Of a DNA stretch of 64,000 nucleotides, positions 42,740 to 53,323 are shown piece after piece. The stretch covers positions 1-64,000 of the forward strand of contig JAOTVV010000004.1 in the NCBI GenBank assembly GCA_029863245.1. Direction: 5' to 3'. Made by a program: the position numbers and the translations under genes. Source of the stretch: Gemmatimonadota bacterium (lineage in GTDB: Bacteria > Gemmatimonadota > Gemmatimonadetes > Gemmatimonadales > GWC2-71-9). Within the stretch, counting starts at the first letter, position 1; the number at the start of each line of letters is the position of its first letter. The notes beneath the pieces were generated by a model, which was not told the origin of the DNA, did no database searches, and saw only the letters and a list, made by a program, of their open reading frames with translations.

Positions 42740-43459
42740 TCACTCGAGCGGCGCGGCGAGCCCGTAGCGTTCCAGAAGCGCCCGGTCTACCAGCAGATCA
42801 CCGAGGGCCGCGTCGGCAACCACGCGGCCCTCGTGCAGTACCACCCCCCGACGGCACAGAGACTCGGCAATCCCGAGGTCGTGCGTGGCGACCAACAGGG
42901 TCTCTTCGCGCCGGAGCAACAACCCAACAAGCCGGCGACGACTGCGCGCATCGAGATCACCGGTCGGCTCGTCCAGCACCAGGACCGCCGGACGCGAGAC
43001 CAGGACCGTCGCGAGGGCCGCCAGGCGGCGCTCCCCTCCGCTCAGGTGATGAGCCGCTCGGTGCTCCACCCCGGCAAGGCCGAGTTCTGCGAGGGTCTCG
43101 CGGGCCAGGTGAGCTGCCTCGTGGGCTGGCACCCCGTCATTGAGCGGCGCGAACGCGACGTCTTCCAAGAGGGTCGGCAAGAACAGCTGGTCGTTCGGGT
43201 CCTGAAACACCAGCCCCACGCGGCGTCGCACATCTCGCAGCGTGGAGGGAACGACGGTTATCCCCGCGATGGCCACCGAGCCCGCCGTCGCCGGGAGGAG
43301 CCCGTTGAGATGCTGTAACAGGGTGCTCTTGCCGGATCCCGTCGGCCCCAACAGGGCAACCCGTTCACCCGCAGCGACGGCGAACGACACGCCGTTGAGC
43401 GCGGCGGTGCCGTCAGGATATCGGTAGCTCAGGTCCGACACTACGACGAGCATTTCCAT
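42740..43459 (-). CDS. cbiO: Energy-coupling factor ATPase for cobalt/nickel import
   Basis: The 239-residue ABC ATPase has Walker A GPTGSGKST (residues 39-47), Q-loop LVFQDPNDQLF, signature LSGGE, Walker B VLVLDEPTGDLD and a late switch His (ATHD). The NDQLF segment after the Q-loop is typical of ECF-type ATPases such as CbiO/NikO. It is the third gene of a minus-strand CbiMN-CbiQ-CbiO set and drives uptake of Co2+ or Ni2+ through the membrane. Confidence 0.9.
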   Translation of the reverse strand: MEMLVVVSDLSYRYPDGTAALNGVSFAVAAGERVALLGPTGSGKSTLLQHLNGLLPATAGSVAIAGITVVPSTLRDVRRRVGLVFQDPNDQLFLPTLLEDVAFAPLNDGVPAHEAAHLARETLAELGLAGVEHRAAHHLSGGERRLAALATVLVSRPAVLVLDEPTGDLDARSRRRLVGLLLRREETLLVATHDLGIAESLCRRGVVLHEGRVVADAALGDLLVDRALLERYGLAAPLE

Positions 43460-43460
43460 G

Positions 43461-44228
43461 TCAGGACAAGATGTGGGCGCCGCCCAAGACGATGCCGACC
43501 AGTAGCACGAGCATCACCAAGGCAAGCGTCGAGCGGCGGTCCCAACTCTGTGAGAAGAGCGCGGGGACATCGCCAGCGTAGCCACGCGCCAGCATGGCTC
43601 GATGCGTGCGCTCGCCGCGTGAGAAGGCTCGGGAAAGACCTGCGGCCGTGATGCCGACGAGAAGACGGCGACGCGTCGTGCTCCCGGTTCCAGCATTCCG
43701 CGACCGAGCAGCACGCTGGAGCCGCTCCAGTTCGTCCACCAGGATGTAGAGCAGGCGGTAGCCCACGCCGAGTGAAGCGGTCACGACGTGCGGCAACCGC
43801 AGCTCGCGGAATGCGTGCAGCAGTTCGGGGAAACTCGTCGTCGAAACCAGGATGACGGCAGCACTCAGTGCGACCGACGCACGACCGAGCACGAAGGCGA
43901 AACGCTCGAGCCCCTGACTACTGACCTTGAGCACACCCAGCGTGAACAACGGCTCACCGGGAACGAGCACGAGCAGTCCGGCAGACGCCAGGAAGACGAG
44001 CACGAACGGACCGGTCGTACGGATGAAGAGCTGTCGTGCCGGCACGCGAGCCGCTCGCGCGATCAGCAGCACGGCGAGAAAGAGCACGGCCAGCGGCATC
44101 CATGCCCCGAAGGGGAGCGCGGCGGATCCGGCCGCCAGCGTTACGGTTCCGAGGAGCCGTGCGGTCGGTACCGTACGGGTGACCGGCGAGACCACCGCCG
44201 CATACTGATCGACGTGCCGGAAGCTCAT
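43461..44228 (-). CDS. cbiQ: Energy-coupling factor transmembrane protein (CbiQ family)
   Basis: The 255-residue protein has about five to six membrane spans and the CbiQ coupling motifs: an Arg-Ala-rich segment ERLQRAARSRNAG and the later FSRGERTHRAMLARGYAG, which dock on the ATPase. It links the CbiM substrate unit to CbiO. Its ATG overlaps the CbiM stop by ATGA. With only one base before the ATPase gene, all three are coupled. Confidence 0.87.
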   Translation of the reverse strand: MSFRHVDQYAAVVSPVTRTVPTARLLGTVTLAAGSAALPFGAWMPLAVLFLAVLLIARAARVPARQLFIRTTGPFVLVFLASAGLLVLVPGEPLFTLGVLKVSSQGLERFAFVLGRASVALSAAVILVSTTSFPELLHAFRELRLPHVVTASLGVGYRLLYILVDELERLQRAARSRNAGTGSTTRRRLLVGITAAGLSRAFSRGERTHRAMLARGYAGDVPALFSQSWDRRSTLALVMLVLLVGIVLGGAHILS

Positions 44229-45145
44229 GCCCTGAGACGTCCGCGGGCGAGCAGTCGGACCACCACCCATCCCAGGCCGAACACCACCACGACCCCGATG
44301 AGGGCGGCAGCCCACGCGCCACTCGCCGGGGCACCATAGTCACCGAAGGGAGTGGCACCAACGCTCTCCTGCTGCGCCAATCCGAGTCGGCTCGCTGCTG
44401 CCTCGAGCACGTCAGGCCGAGTCGATGCCACGTACCCCGCTGCCATCGCCAGCAGAGCAGTGACGCCTGCCACCCCCAAGGCGAGCGGCCGCGACACCGG
44501 ACGGGCCCCGGCCGAAACGGTGACCAGCTCGGGCCGAACTCTGAGTAGGGTCGCGAGAATCGCCCCCGTGAGGACCGCTTCGACGACACCGACGAGGATG
44601 TGGCCACCACCGACCACTACCAGCGCGGGCTTAATTGGGATCGTGCCGGACGCCGCCAGCTCGACCGCCACCGCGCCACCGACGAGCACGGTGGACAGGA
44701 ACGCCGCGACCGCTGCCGCACCGACTCTGCGTCGATCGCCCACCCCGACTAGGGCGAGAAACCACCGATAGAGGAGCACACCCGCTCCCACACTGATGAT
44801 CGAGAGGTTCAGGGTATTCGCCCCCAGCGAGGCGATCCCGCCGTCCTGGAACAGGAGCGCTTGCACCAACAGAACGGCGAACAGCACGAGCATCCCCGAC
44901 CATGGCCCTACGATCGCGCCCACGAGCACACCGCCCAACAGGTGGACGCTCGTTCCCGCCCCGATCGGGAAGTTGAGCATCTGGCTGGCAAACACGAACG
45001 CGGTCACTGCGCCTAGAATGGGAGCTTCCCGCTCGGCCAGGTCCCGCCGTGACCGGCGGGCGGCGACCGCGAGCGCGGCTCCGCTCGCGATGGCCGTCCC
45101 CACCATCACCGTGCCGCTGAGAAAGCCGTCAGGGATGTGTGCCAA
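44225..45145 (-). CDS. cbiM: Cobalt/nickel ECF substrate-binding permease CbiM with fused CbiN-like C-terminus
   Basis: The 306-residue membrane protein begins MAHIPDGFLS. In CbiM/NikM the N-terminal amine and an early His coordinate Co2+ or Ni2+; here the His is residue 3 rather than 2, as in an amine-Cu/Ni-binding XXH motif. Seven or so spans follow. The C-terminal 90 residues, with one more span after RPDVLEAAASRLG, resemble CbiN/NikN (PDGLE-like), giving a CbiMN fusion. Which metal is moved cannot be decided. No cobalamin-riboswitch elements are seen upstream. Confidence 0.88.
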   Translation of the reverse strand: MAHIPDGFLSGTVMVGTAIASGAALAVAARRSRRDLAEREAPILGAVTAFVFASQMLNFPIGAGTSVHLLGGVLVGAIVGPWSGMLVLFAVLLVQALLFQDGGIASLGANTLNLSIISVGAGVLLYRWFLALVGVGDRRRVGAAAVAAFLSTVLVGGAVAVELAASGTIPIKPALVVVGGGHILVGVVEAVLTGAILATLLRVRPELVTVSAGARPVSRPLALGVAGVTALLAMAAGYVASTRPDVLEAAASRLGLAQQESVGATPFGDYGAPASGAWAAALIGVVVVFGLGWVVVRLLARGRLRA

Positions 45146-45235
45146 GGATCGCTCTCACCTCGAGGCGTGGGGGGCGCGGATCGGAAATGAAGCACGGCAT
45201 GCGGAGGCCTGTCCATAGCGAACCGGCACCGGCAA

Positions 45236-45264
45236 GAAAAAGCCCGTGCGACTCGGCACGGGCT
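45236..45264 (-). terminator. Terminator of tRNA-Phe transcript
   Basis: On the minus strand AGCCCGTGC and GCACGGGCT pair perfectly around a 6-nt loop and are followed by TTTTT. It lies 12 bases past the tRNA 3' end and also insulates the downstream cbiM gene. Confidence 0.9.
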
Positions 45265-45275
45265 GTGGCGCGGAG

Positions 45276-45348
<73 letters not shown>

Positions 45349-45427
45349 TCGGGGCCACAATTATACACAAACCCCTGGCCGACGGGAGAGCCCACGTACT
45401 GCGCCGGTCCGTCGCCCGGGAGCCACT

Positions 45428-45916
45428 TTACGGCCCCAACGGTGCCCCATCGTCCTCGGCATCTCCGGCACCTCGGAACTGCTGGAGCTCTGGGGCGTCG
45501 GGATAGCGCTCGAGCACGAGTGCGATGACCCGCTGCGCTCCTTCGGGGTCGCGCTTGACCATGCGGTAGATCTCCTCGAGGCGAATCGCCGCGTTCAGAT
45601 CCACCTGCCGTGAGCTGCCTCTGGCCAGATGGCTCTCCAGTAGTCGCACCAGTTCGTCCAGGCTCGGGCGCGCGGTAGGGTCGGACATCCCGACGCCACC
45701 GCCTGCCACGGTGCGCACGATCCAGTCCCCGAGCGGCTCGAACACATGTTCCAGCAGGAGGTCCCATGACCACCAGATCGCCCCGAAAGCCGCCGCCGCC
45801 GCGAAGAGCCTGGGCTCGCGGTCCACAGCGAAAGCCACTACCAGCAGCGAGACCGTGGCCGTGCCGAACACCATGCGCACGACTCGGCTGACCGTGAGCT
45901 CGGAGCGGCGCGTCAC
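45428..45916 (-). CDS. Hypothetical protein with membrane hairpin and helical C-terminus
   Basis: The 162-residue product has two hydrophobic segments (residues 15-33 and 38-55), then an acidic helical region with a TPR-like ending (AAIRLEEIYRMVKRDPEGAQRVIALVLERYP). GTG at 45916 was chosen because the frame above it runs into the diverging small gene. Not recognised. Confidence 0.55.
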   Translation of the reverse strand: MTRRSELTVSRVVRMVFGTATVSLLVVAFAVDREPRLFAAAAAFGAIWWSWDLLLEHVFEPLGDWIVRTVAGGGVGMSDPTARPSLDELVRLLESHLARGSSRQVDLNAAIRLEEIYRMVKRDPEGAQRVIALVLERYPDAPELQQFRGAGDAEDDGAPLGP

Positions 45917-45999
45917 GAGGGTTCCCCGGCACTTTCGCCGGCCCGGGCCGCGTGCGAACATTCGTACGACAACGTGTCGCACCAAGCCACGAGGGTCCG

Positions 46000-46167
46000 A
46001 TGAGGGAATACCAGGCGGTCATCGTCCGTTTGCAGGGAGCGGCCCGCGAAGATGAGGAGGCGGTGACCGACCTTCTCAACGAGCGCGCCCGCATGGGCTG
46101 GAACCATCAGAGCGTCAATCCCATCGGTCGAGGCAGACTCCTCGTGGTGTTCTACCGGGACGCCTGA
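46000..46167 (+). CDS. DUF4177-like small protein
   Basis: The 55-residue protein reads YQAVIVRLQG...EEAVTDLLNERARMGWNHQSVNPIGRGRLLVVFYRDA. This is the strand-helix-strand pattern of DUF4177 (E/D-helix, then GW and two strands). Such proteins are about 55-70 residues with unknown role. GAGGG lies upstream of the ATG. It is divergent from the gene to its left. Confidence 0.6.
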   Translation: MREYQAVIVRLQGAAREDEEAVTDLLNERARMGWNHQSVNPIGRGRLLVVFYRDA

Positions 46168-46313
46168 GCCCGGATTGTCCGGTCGGAGGGCCACTGAGGG
46201 TGCAGGGCAGGCGGCTCTCACCACCCAAGCCCGCAGTCCTTCCTCCGGTCCATGCATCTCGCACCCGCCTGCAACCAATCGCATCCGCCCCGAATCTACT
46301 CTAGGAGGAAGCG

Positions 46314-46874
46314 TTGACGGCCGAAACGCCACCCGAAACCTACCGAAGTCGCCGGGCGTACGACGGCCGTCTGGTCAAGGTCGACGTGGACACGGTCCGA
46401 GCGCCGACTGGAGTGACGTTCGACCTGGAGATCATCCGCCACCCGGGTGCCGCGGCCATCGTACCGCTGCTGTCCGAACCGGGAGCCGCCGATCCGAGCG
46501 TATTGCTCCTCAGGCAGTATCGGCATGCGGCAGGAGGGGAGCTCTGGGAAATCCCGGCCGGCGTCCTCGAGCCGGGCGAGCCTCCGGCGGCCTGTGCCCG
46601 ACGGGAGCTCTTGGAGGAGACCGGTGCCGAGGCTTCGTCCGTCGAGCACTTGACCACCGTGTACACGACACCGGGATTCACCGACGAGCAGATCCACTTA
46701 TTCTTGGCTACTGGGATCACGGTCGGGGAACCGAAGCACGAGCTCGACGAGTTCATTCAGGTACAGGTGAGACCGCTGAGCACCGTGCTTCAGATGATCC
46801 GCAACGGCGAGATCGTGGACGCGAAGTCCATTGTTGCCTTGCTCTACGTGGCCGGATTTCGGCTCGGAATGTGA
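46314..46874 (+). CDS. NUDIX hydrolase (ADP-ribose pyrophosphatase-like)
   Basis: The 186-residue enzyme carries a full Nudix box, GVLEPGEPPAACARRELLEETGAEA (GX5EX7REUXEEXGU), near residues 81-103, and the N-terminal segment typical of NudF-like ADP-ribose pyrophosphatases, which split ADP-ribose to AMP and ribose-5-phosphate. It should act as a cytosolic Mg2+-dependent dimer. The TTG start is fixed by AGGAGGAAGCG directly upstream. Substrate choice is a family-level inference. Confidence 0.87.
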   Translation: MTAETPPETYRSRRAYDGRLVKVDVDTVRAPTGVTFDLEIIRHPGAAAIVPLLSEPGAADPSVLLLRQYRHAAGGELWEIPAGVLEPGEPPAACARRELLEETGAEASSVEHLTTVYTTPGFTDEQIHLFLATGITVGEPKHELDEFIQVQVRPLSTVLQMIRNGEIVDAKSIVALLYVAGFRLGM

Positions 46875-47097
46875 GGGCAGGGTGTCCCCACGGGGGGACA
46901 TGGGACCGGGTCGACGCAGGGAACGGTGTGGCGAACGCCTCCGCTAAGCCATTGTCCTGCAACGGATTGACAATTGCGACTAGGCGTCACCCGTACCCGG
47001 TATGGATTGTGCCTATTCTGCACGTGGAAGGAGGACGCGCCAACGGCCTTTTTCGTCCGAACGAGGCGTCCGCAGGTCGACGCCGAGGAGCCATGAC

Positions 47098-47754
47098 ATG
47101 ACCGCAGGGATCGAGGTTCGGCAGCGGGCTCGTCCCGCCACTGTCCAGGGGGCGGTGAGCGCGGAGCGCGAGACGCTCCGCGGGGTCGACGATTCTCAGG
47201 TGGTGGCGGCTTATCTTGCCGGCAGGCAGCGCGCCTTCGACGAGCTGGTAGGTCGATACCAGAAACGGCTGCTCAATTTCGTGCATCGCACGATAGGCGA
47301 TCGCGAGCGAGCGGAAGACCTCGTGCAAGAAGTCTTCATTCGGGTGCATCGTCACCTGCACCGCTTCGACCAGAGCAAGAAGTTTTCGACGTGGATCTAT
47401 ACGATCGCGTCGAATCTCGCCAAGAACGAGCTCCGGAACCGGAGCCGGAGTCCGCTGGTGTTGTTCCAGACCATCAAGAAGAACTGGGAGGCCGACCACC
47501 GACCGCTCCAGTTCGAGGACAAGCGGTCTCGCCCCGAAGACCTCTACCGCAAGCGCCACCTGCGAGAGCTGGTGGAATGGGCGGTGGCACAGCTCCCCGA
47601 GCATCATCGGGTGGTCTTCGTGCTGCGGGAGCTCGAGGGCAAGACCTATGAGGAGATTGCGGAGATCACCGACTGCAATCTCGGTACGGTGAAGAGCCGG
47701 CTCAACCGGGCCCGGAATCGATTTGCCCAGATCATCGGGCCACTTCTGGACTAA
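47098..47754 (+). CDS. ECF-type RNA polymerase sigma factor
   Basis: The 218-residue protein has region 2 (FDELVGRYQKRLLNFVHRTIGDRERAEDLVQEVFIRVHRHLHRF, residues 45-88; KFSTWIYTIASNLAKNELR, 92-110) and region 4 (LPEHHRVVFVLRELEGKTYEEIAEITDCNLGTVKSRLNRARNRF, 165-207). GAGGAG precedes the ATG. The linker between regions is longer than average. The next gene has a zinc-binding anti-sigma-like motif, but a strong hairpin separates the two. Confidence 0.92.
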   Translation: MTAGIEVRQRARPATVQGAVSAERETLRGVDDSQVVAAYLAGRQRAFDELVGRYQKRLLNFVHRTIGDRERAEDLVQEVFIRVHRHLHRFDQSKKFSTWIYTIASNLAKNELRNRSRSPLVLFQTIKKNWEADHRPLQFEDKRSRPEDLYRKRHLRELVEWAVAQLPEHHRVVFVLRELEGKTYEEIAEITDCNLGTVKSRLNRARNRFAQIIGPLLD

Positions 47755-47779
47755 TCCGCCGCCCACCTCGCCAGCCTGA

Positions 47780-47814
47780 GACGGGCCGGGACGGACACGC
47801 CGTTCCGGCCCGTC
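47780..47814 (+). terminator. Strong hairpin between sigma factor and anti-sigma-like gene
   Basis: GACGGGCCGGGACGG and CCGTTCCGGCCCGTC pair over 15 positions with one G-T pair around a 5-nt loop. It lies 26 bases past the sigma-factor stop. A T-run is lacking, so it could be a terminator, attenuator or RNA-stability element. Confidence 0.5.
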
Positions 47815-47898
47815 GTTGCGCTCCGACCTCCCATCGCCGATCTGGAACTTCCCCCGGTGTGCGCCGGTAGAACGGGTGGACTCGATCTCGACAGGCCA

Positions 47899-48411
47899 AT
47901 GGACTGCACGGAGTTTCTCAGACACTACTCGGACTACCGCGACGCCCGGCTCGCCGAGCCGCTCGTAGCGCGCCGGATGCGGCGGCATCTGCGGGCGTGC
48001 CCGCGGTGCATGCGGTACGACGCCCGCGTGTCGCGAGCGGTGACCGTGCTCAAGACCTTCAGCGACCTCGAACCGTCGTCCGGTTTCCGGCGCAAGCTGG
48101 CGGGGCGGCTGCTGGCCGAACCCATTGCCGCGCCCGAGCCCGTGATGCCCGCGTCAGCGGGCCTCATGGTCGCGCTCATGGCCGCGACTGGGGTGGCACT
48201 GGTCGTATGGGACCGTGCCTCACCGACCACCGCCGAGTCGCTCCCACCGGCCAGCGCCTCGATGCAGGCCCCCGTTCCCGCCGTGATCGCGAATCCGGGG
48301 ATCCCGTTCGTGAGCTTCACCACCCTGGCGGTGCCTCCGTTCGGCGGTGGGTGGCGGACACCTGGCGCGATCGACCAGCCGTTCGTGTCTCATACCGCCA
48401 TTGGCCCCTGA
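47899..48411 (+). CDS. Putative anti-sigma factor with zinc-finger-like N-terminus
   Basis: The 170-residue protein begins with a helical region containing MDCTEFLRHYSDYRD and RRHLRACPRC, a HX3CXXC zinc motif of zf-HC2 anti-sigma factors (residues 29-36). One membrane span lies at about residues 83-102 and a Pro/Ser-rich periplasmic tail follows. This matches membrane-bound zinc anti-sigma factors that hold an ECF factor inactive. The neighbouring ECF gene is its likely target. Confidence 0.75.
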   Translation: MDCTEFLRHYSDYRDARLAEPLVARRMRRHLRACPRCMRYDARVSRAVTVLKTFSDLEPSSGFRRKLAGRLLAEPIAAPEPVMPASAGLMVALMAATGVALVVWDRASPTTAESLPPASASMQAPVPAVIANPGIPFVSFTTLAVPPFGGGWRTPGAIDQPFVSHTAIGP

Positions 48412-48459
48412 GCCACCAGGCTTTCTTCGCCTTTCCACCATCGGTAACTTCCGCCACGT

Positions 48460-49512
48460 ATGGCGGCCTCCCTCTCCTTCGACACCGCACACCGCCGGAT
48501 TCGGCAGGGTGAGATCGCTCCGGCCTACTACCTGACCGGGACCGAGTACATCCTCAAGGATGACCTCGTTTCTTTGCTTGTCGAGCACGTCGTGGACCCG
48601 GGCACTCGGGACTTTAACGTCGATATCCGGCAGGCGAGCGATCTCGACGGCGAGAGCTTCCACGCGCTCGTCGAGACGCCACCGATGATGGCCGATCGGA
48701 GACTCGTGGTCGTCCGGAACGTCGAGCAGTGGCGCAAGAACAGCAAAGTGTGGCAGGTGGTCGAACGCTACCTCGATCGTCCCTCCCCAACGACCGTGCT
48801 CGTCCTGGTCCTCGGGGCTGAGGCCAAGGTGCAGGCGGGAATCGCGCGAATGGCGGCCCACGTCAAAGTGGACCCGCTACCGCCAAACCGACTCACGAAA
48901 TGGGTGGCGGCCAGGGCTAAGCGCGCTGGCGTGCAGCTTGCCCCACGAGCCCTAGACCACTTGCTCGAAGTGGTGGGAAACGACCTGGCACAGCTCGGGA
49001 CGGAACTCGAAAAGCTCGCGGCGGCGGGCGCCGCCGGCGAGGTGGACGCCGAGACCGTGGAGCAGTTCGTGGGCGTCCGTCGCGGCGAGACCGGAACGGA
49101 CTGGGTGGCCGCCGTGCTGTCACGGGATGCTGCGAAAGCAACCGAGATGCTGCCTGTCGTGTTGTCGACGTCCGGTGTCAACGGGGTACGTCTCATTGGC
49201 GCGATGGGGACGGCGTTGGTCGGCCTTCGCATTGCGCGCCGGGCGCTCGACAAGGGAACGGCCAAACGCACAGTGCGGGACGATCTCGAGCGCCAAGTTC
49301 GGGCGGCGCGATTGTTCAGCCTCCCGAACTGGAAAGCCGCGGCCGCAACCTGGGTCGGGGCTGCGGACCGGTGGGGCGCGGTCGAGATCGACGACGCCAT
49401 CGAGGCCGCCGCTACGGCGGACCGGGCGCTCAAGTCCACGACGATTGCCGACGAGGCGAGCATTCTCACCGACTTCGTGCTCACGACGAGCATCCGAAAG
49501 GTGGCCGCATGA
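48460..49512 (+). CDS. holA: DNA polymerase III subunit delta
   Basis: The delta subunit is the wrench of the clamp loader that opens the beta clamp. The 350-residue sequence shows the HolA start (AYYLTGTEYILKDDLVSLLVEHVVD), TPPMMADRRLVVVRNVEQW and the AAA+-like middle (DPLPPNRLTKWVAARAKRAGVQLAPRALDHLLEVVGNDLAQLGTELEKLAA), then the alpha-helical collar. Length fits. The stop overlaps the next start (ATGA). Confidence 0.9.
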   Translation: MAASLSFDTAHRRIRQGEIAPAYYLTGTEYILKDDLVSLLVEHVVDPGTRDFNVDIRQASDLDGESFHALVETPPMMADRRLVVVRNVEQWRKNSKVWQVVERYLDRPSPTTVLVLVLGAEAKVQAGIARMAAHVKVDPLPPNRLTKWVAARAKRAGVQLAPRALDHLLEVVGNDLAQLGTELEKLAAAGAAGEVDAETVEQFVGVRRGETGTDWVAAVLSRDAAKATEMLPVVLSTSGVNGVRLIGAMGTALVGLRIARRALDKGTAKRTVRDDLERQVRAARLFSLPNWKAAAATWVGAADRWGAVEIDDAIEAAATADRALKSTTIADEASILTDFVLTTSIRKVAA

Positions 49513-50329
49513 GATGGATGTTGGTGGTGCTTGGGAGCATCAGTGTCGCCCGCCCGATCGCGGCACAAGACGACTCCCTGCTGACCGCGGCGGTCCAGCT
49601 TGCGACCGAAGGCCAGGGTGATTCCGCTCGCGCGCTGGTGCAGCGGCGTCTCGCCGCCCTCTCGCCGTCGGACTCGCTCTATCCGCAGGTTCTGTACGTG
49701 TCGGGCGTCGTGGCTGGTGACGCCGGCACGGCGATGACGAGTTTTCGCCGTGTCAGTATCGAGTTCCCGGGTTCGGCTTGGGCGGACCGCGCCTTGCTTC
49801 GGCTGTCCCAGCTCTCCTACGCCTCCGGCGACATGGCAGCGGCGCTCCGAGCCGCCGAGCGAGTCTTGTCGGATTACCCCTTGAGTACCGTCAGGGCCGA
49901 GGCGGCGTTCTGGTCCGGTCGCGCCCAGCTGGAATTGGGGAACGCCGCGGAGGGCTGTCGGCTCCTCACCGACGCTCGGCAGGGCGCGGTGGACGATATC
50001 GAACTGGCCAATCGTGTGCAGTATCACCTCCAGCGGTGTGAGGCGGTGCTGGCCGGGACGGACCCCTCCCGTGCTCAGCCGCAGCCCCCCGCACGCCCGG
50101 CCCAACGTGTGATCTACAGCGTCCAGGTCGCGGCCGTCGGTACCGCCGTGGCCGCCGACGACCTGATGCGAGCGCTCCGCGCCGACGGCTACGACCCGCA
50201 CGTCGTTCGGGCAGAGGATGGACTCTTCCGGGTCCGCGTCGGCCGGTTCCCCGTCCGGGACGAAGCGCAGCGCATCGCGAACGACCTCAAGCGTCGCCGC
50301 GGTGGCAGTCCGTTCGTCGTGGAGGAACC

Positions 50330-50333
<4 letters not shown>
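49509..50333 (+). CDS. Exported TPR and SPOR-domain protein
   Basis: The 274-residue protein has a signal peptide (residues 1-20, cleavage near IAA-QDD), TPR-like helical repeats (22-185, including WADRALLRLSQLSYASGDMAAALRAAERVL) and a C-terminal SPOR domain (203-270: VIYSVQVAAVGTAVAADDLMRALRADGYDPHVVRAEDGLFRVRVGRF). SPOR domains bind denuded peptidoglycan at division sites, so it probably acts in the cell wall. It is coupled by ATGA/GTGA overlaps to holA and mutS. Confidence 0.85.
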
Positions 50334-52930
<2,597 letters not shown>

Positions 52931-52932
52931 GC

Positions 52933-53310
52933 ATGCGATACTGCTGGATCGCGCCACTCCTCGTCATGGCATGCGGTGGTGGTGACCGCACGACGACGGC
53001 GAACGATACCGCCGAACGCGGGTTCGAACCGCCTGTCGTCACCAACGCCGAGTCTCCCATCGCCTACCCGGTCGCCGTGTACCAACAACGGATCGAAGGA
53101 ACCGTGATCCTGCGCCTATTCGTGGACGAGCGTGGCGAGCTGGTCGCCGATTCCACACGGATTGCCGAAGGCAGTGGCAACGTCGCGCTCGACTCCGCTG
53201 CGCTTGCCGGCGTGGCCGCCATGCGATTCGCCCCAGCGCGTCGGGACAACGCCCCGGTCGCCACGGCTTTTATTCAGCCCGTGCATTTCCGACTCCCGGA
53301 CGGCTCCTAG
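52933..53310 (+). CDS. Lipoprotein with a stand-alone TonB C-terminal-like domain
   Basis: The 125-residue protein has a lipoprotein signal (lipobox VMAC, Cys14) and a linker, then a TonB_C-like domain: AVYQQRIEGTVILRLFVDERGELV, ALDSAALAGVAAMRFAPARR and ATAFIQPVHFRLP. In TonB this domain sits at the end of a long anchored spacer and contacts outer-membrane receptors; here it is short and lipid-anchored, so energy transfer is unlikely. It starts two bases after mutS. Confidence 0.75.
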   Translation: MRYCWIAPLLVMACGGGDRTTTANDTAERGFEPPVVTNAESPIAYPVAVYQQRIEGTVILRLFVDERGELVADSTRIAEGSGNVALDSAALAGVAAMRFAPARRDNAPVATAFIQPVHFRLPDGS

Positions 53311-53323
53311 CCCAGAGGTCTCT

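Noticed and set aside
45146-45235. Cobalamin riboswitch upstream of cbiM
   Set aside because: The gap is short and no GCCACTG-type B12 box is present.
46967-46972. TTGACA as a -35 box for the ECF sigma gene
   Set aside because: No acceptable -10 lies 16-18 bases downstream.
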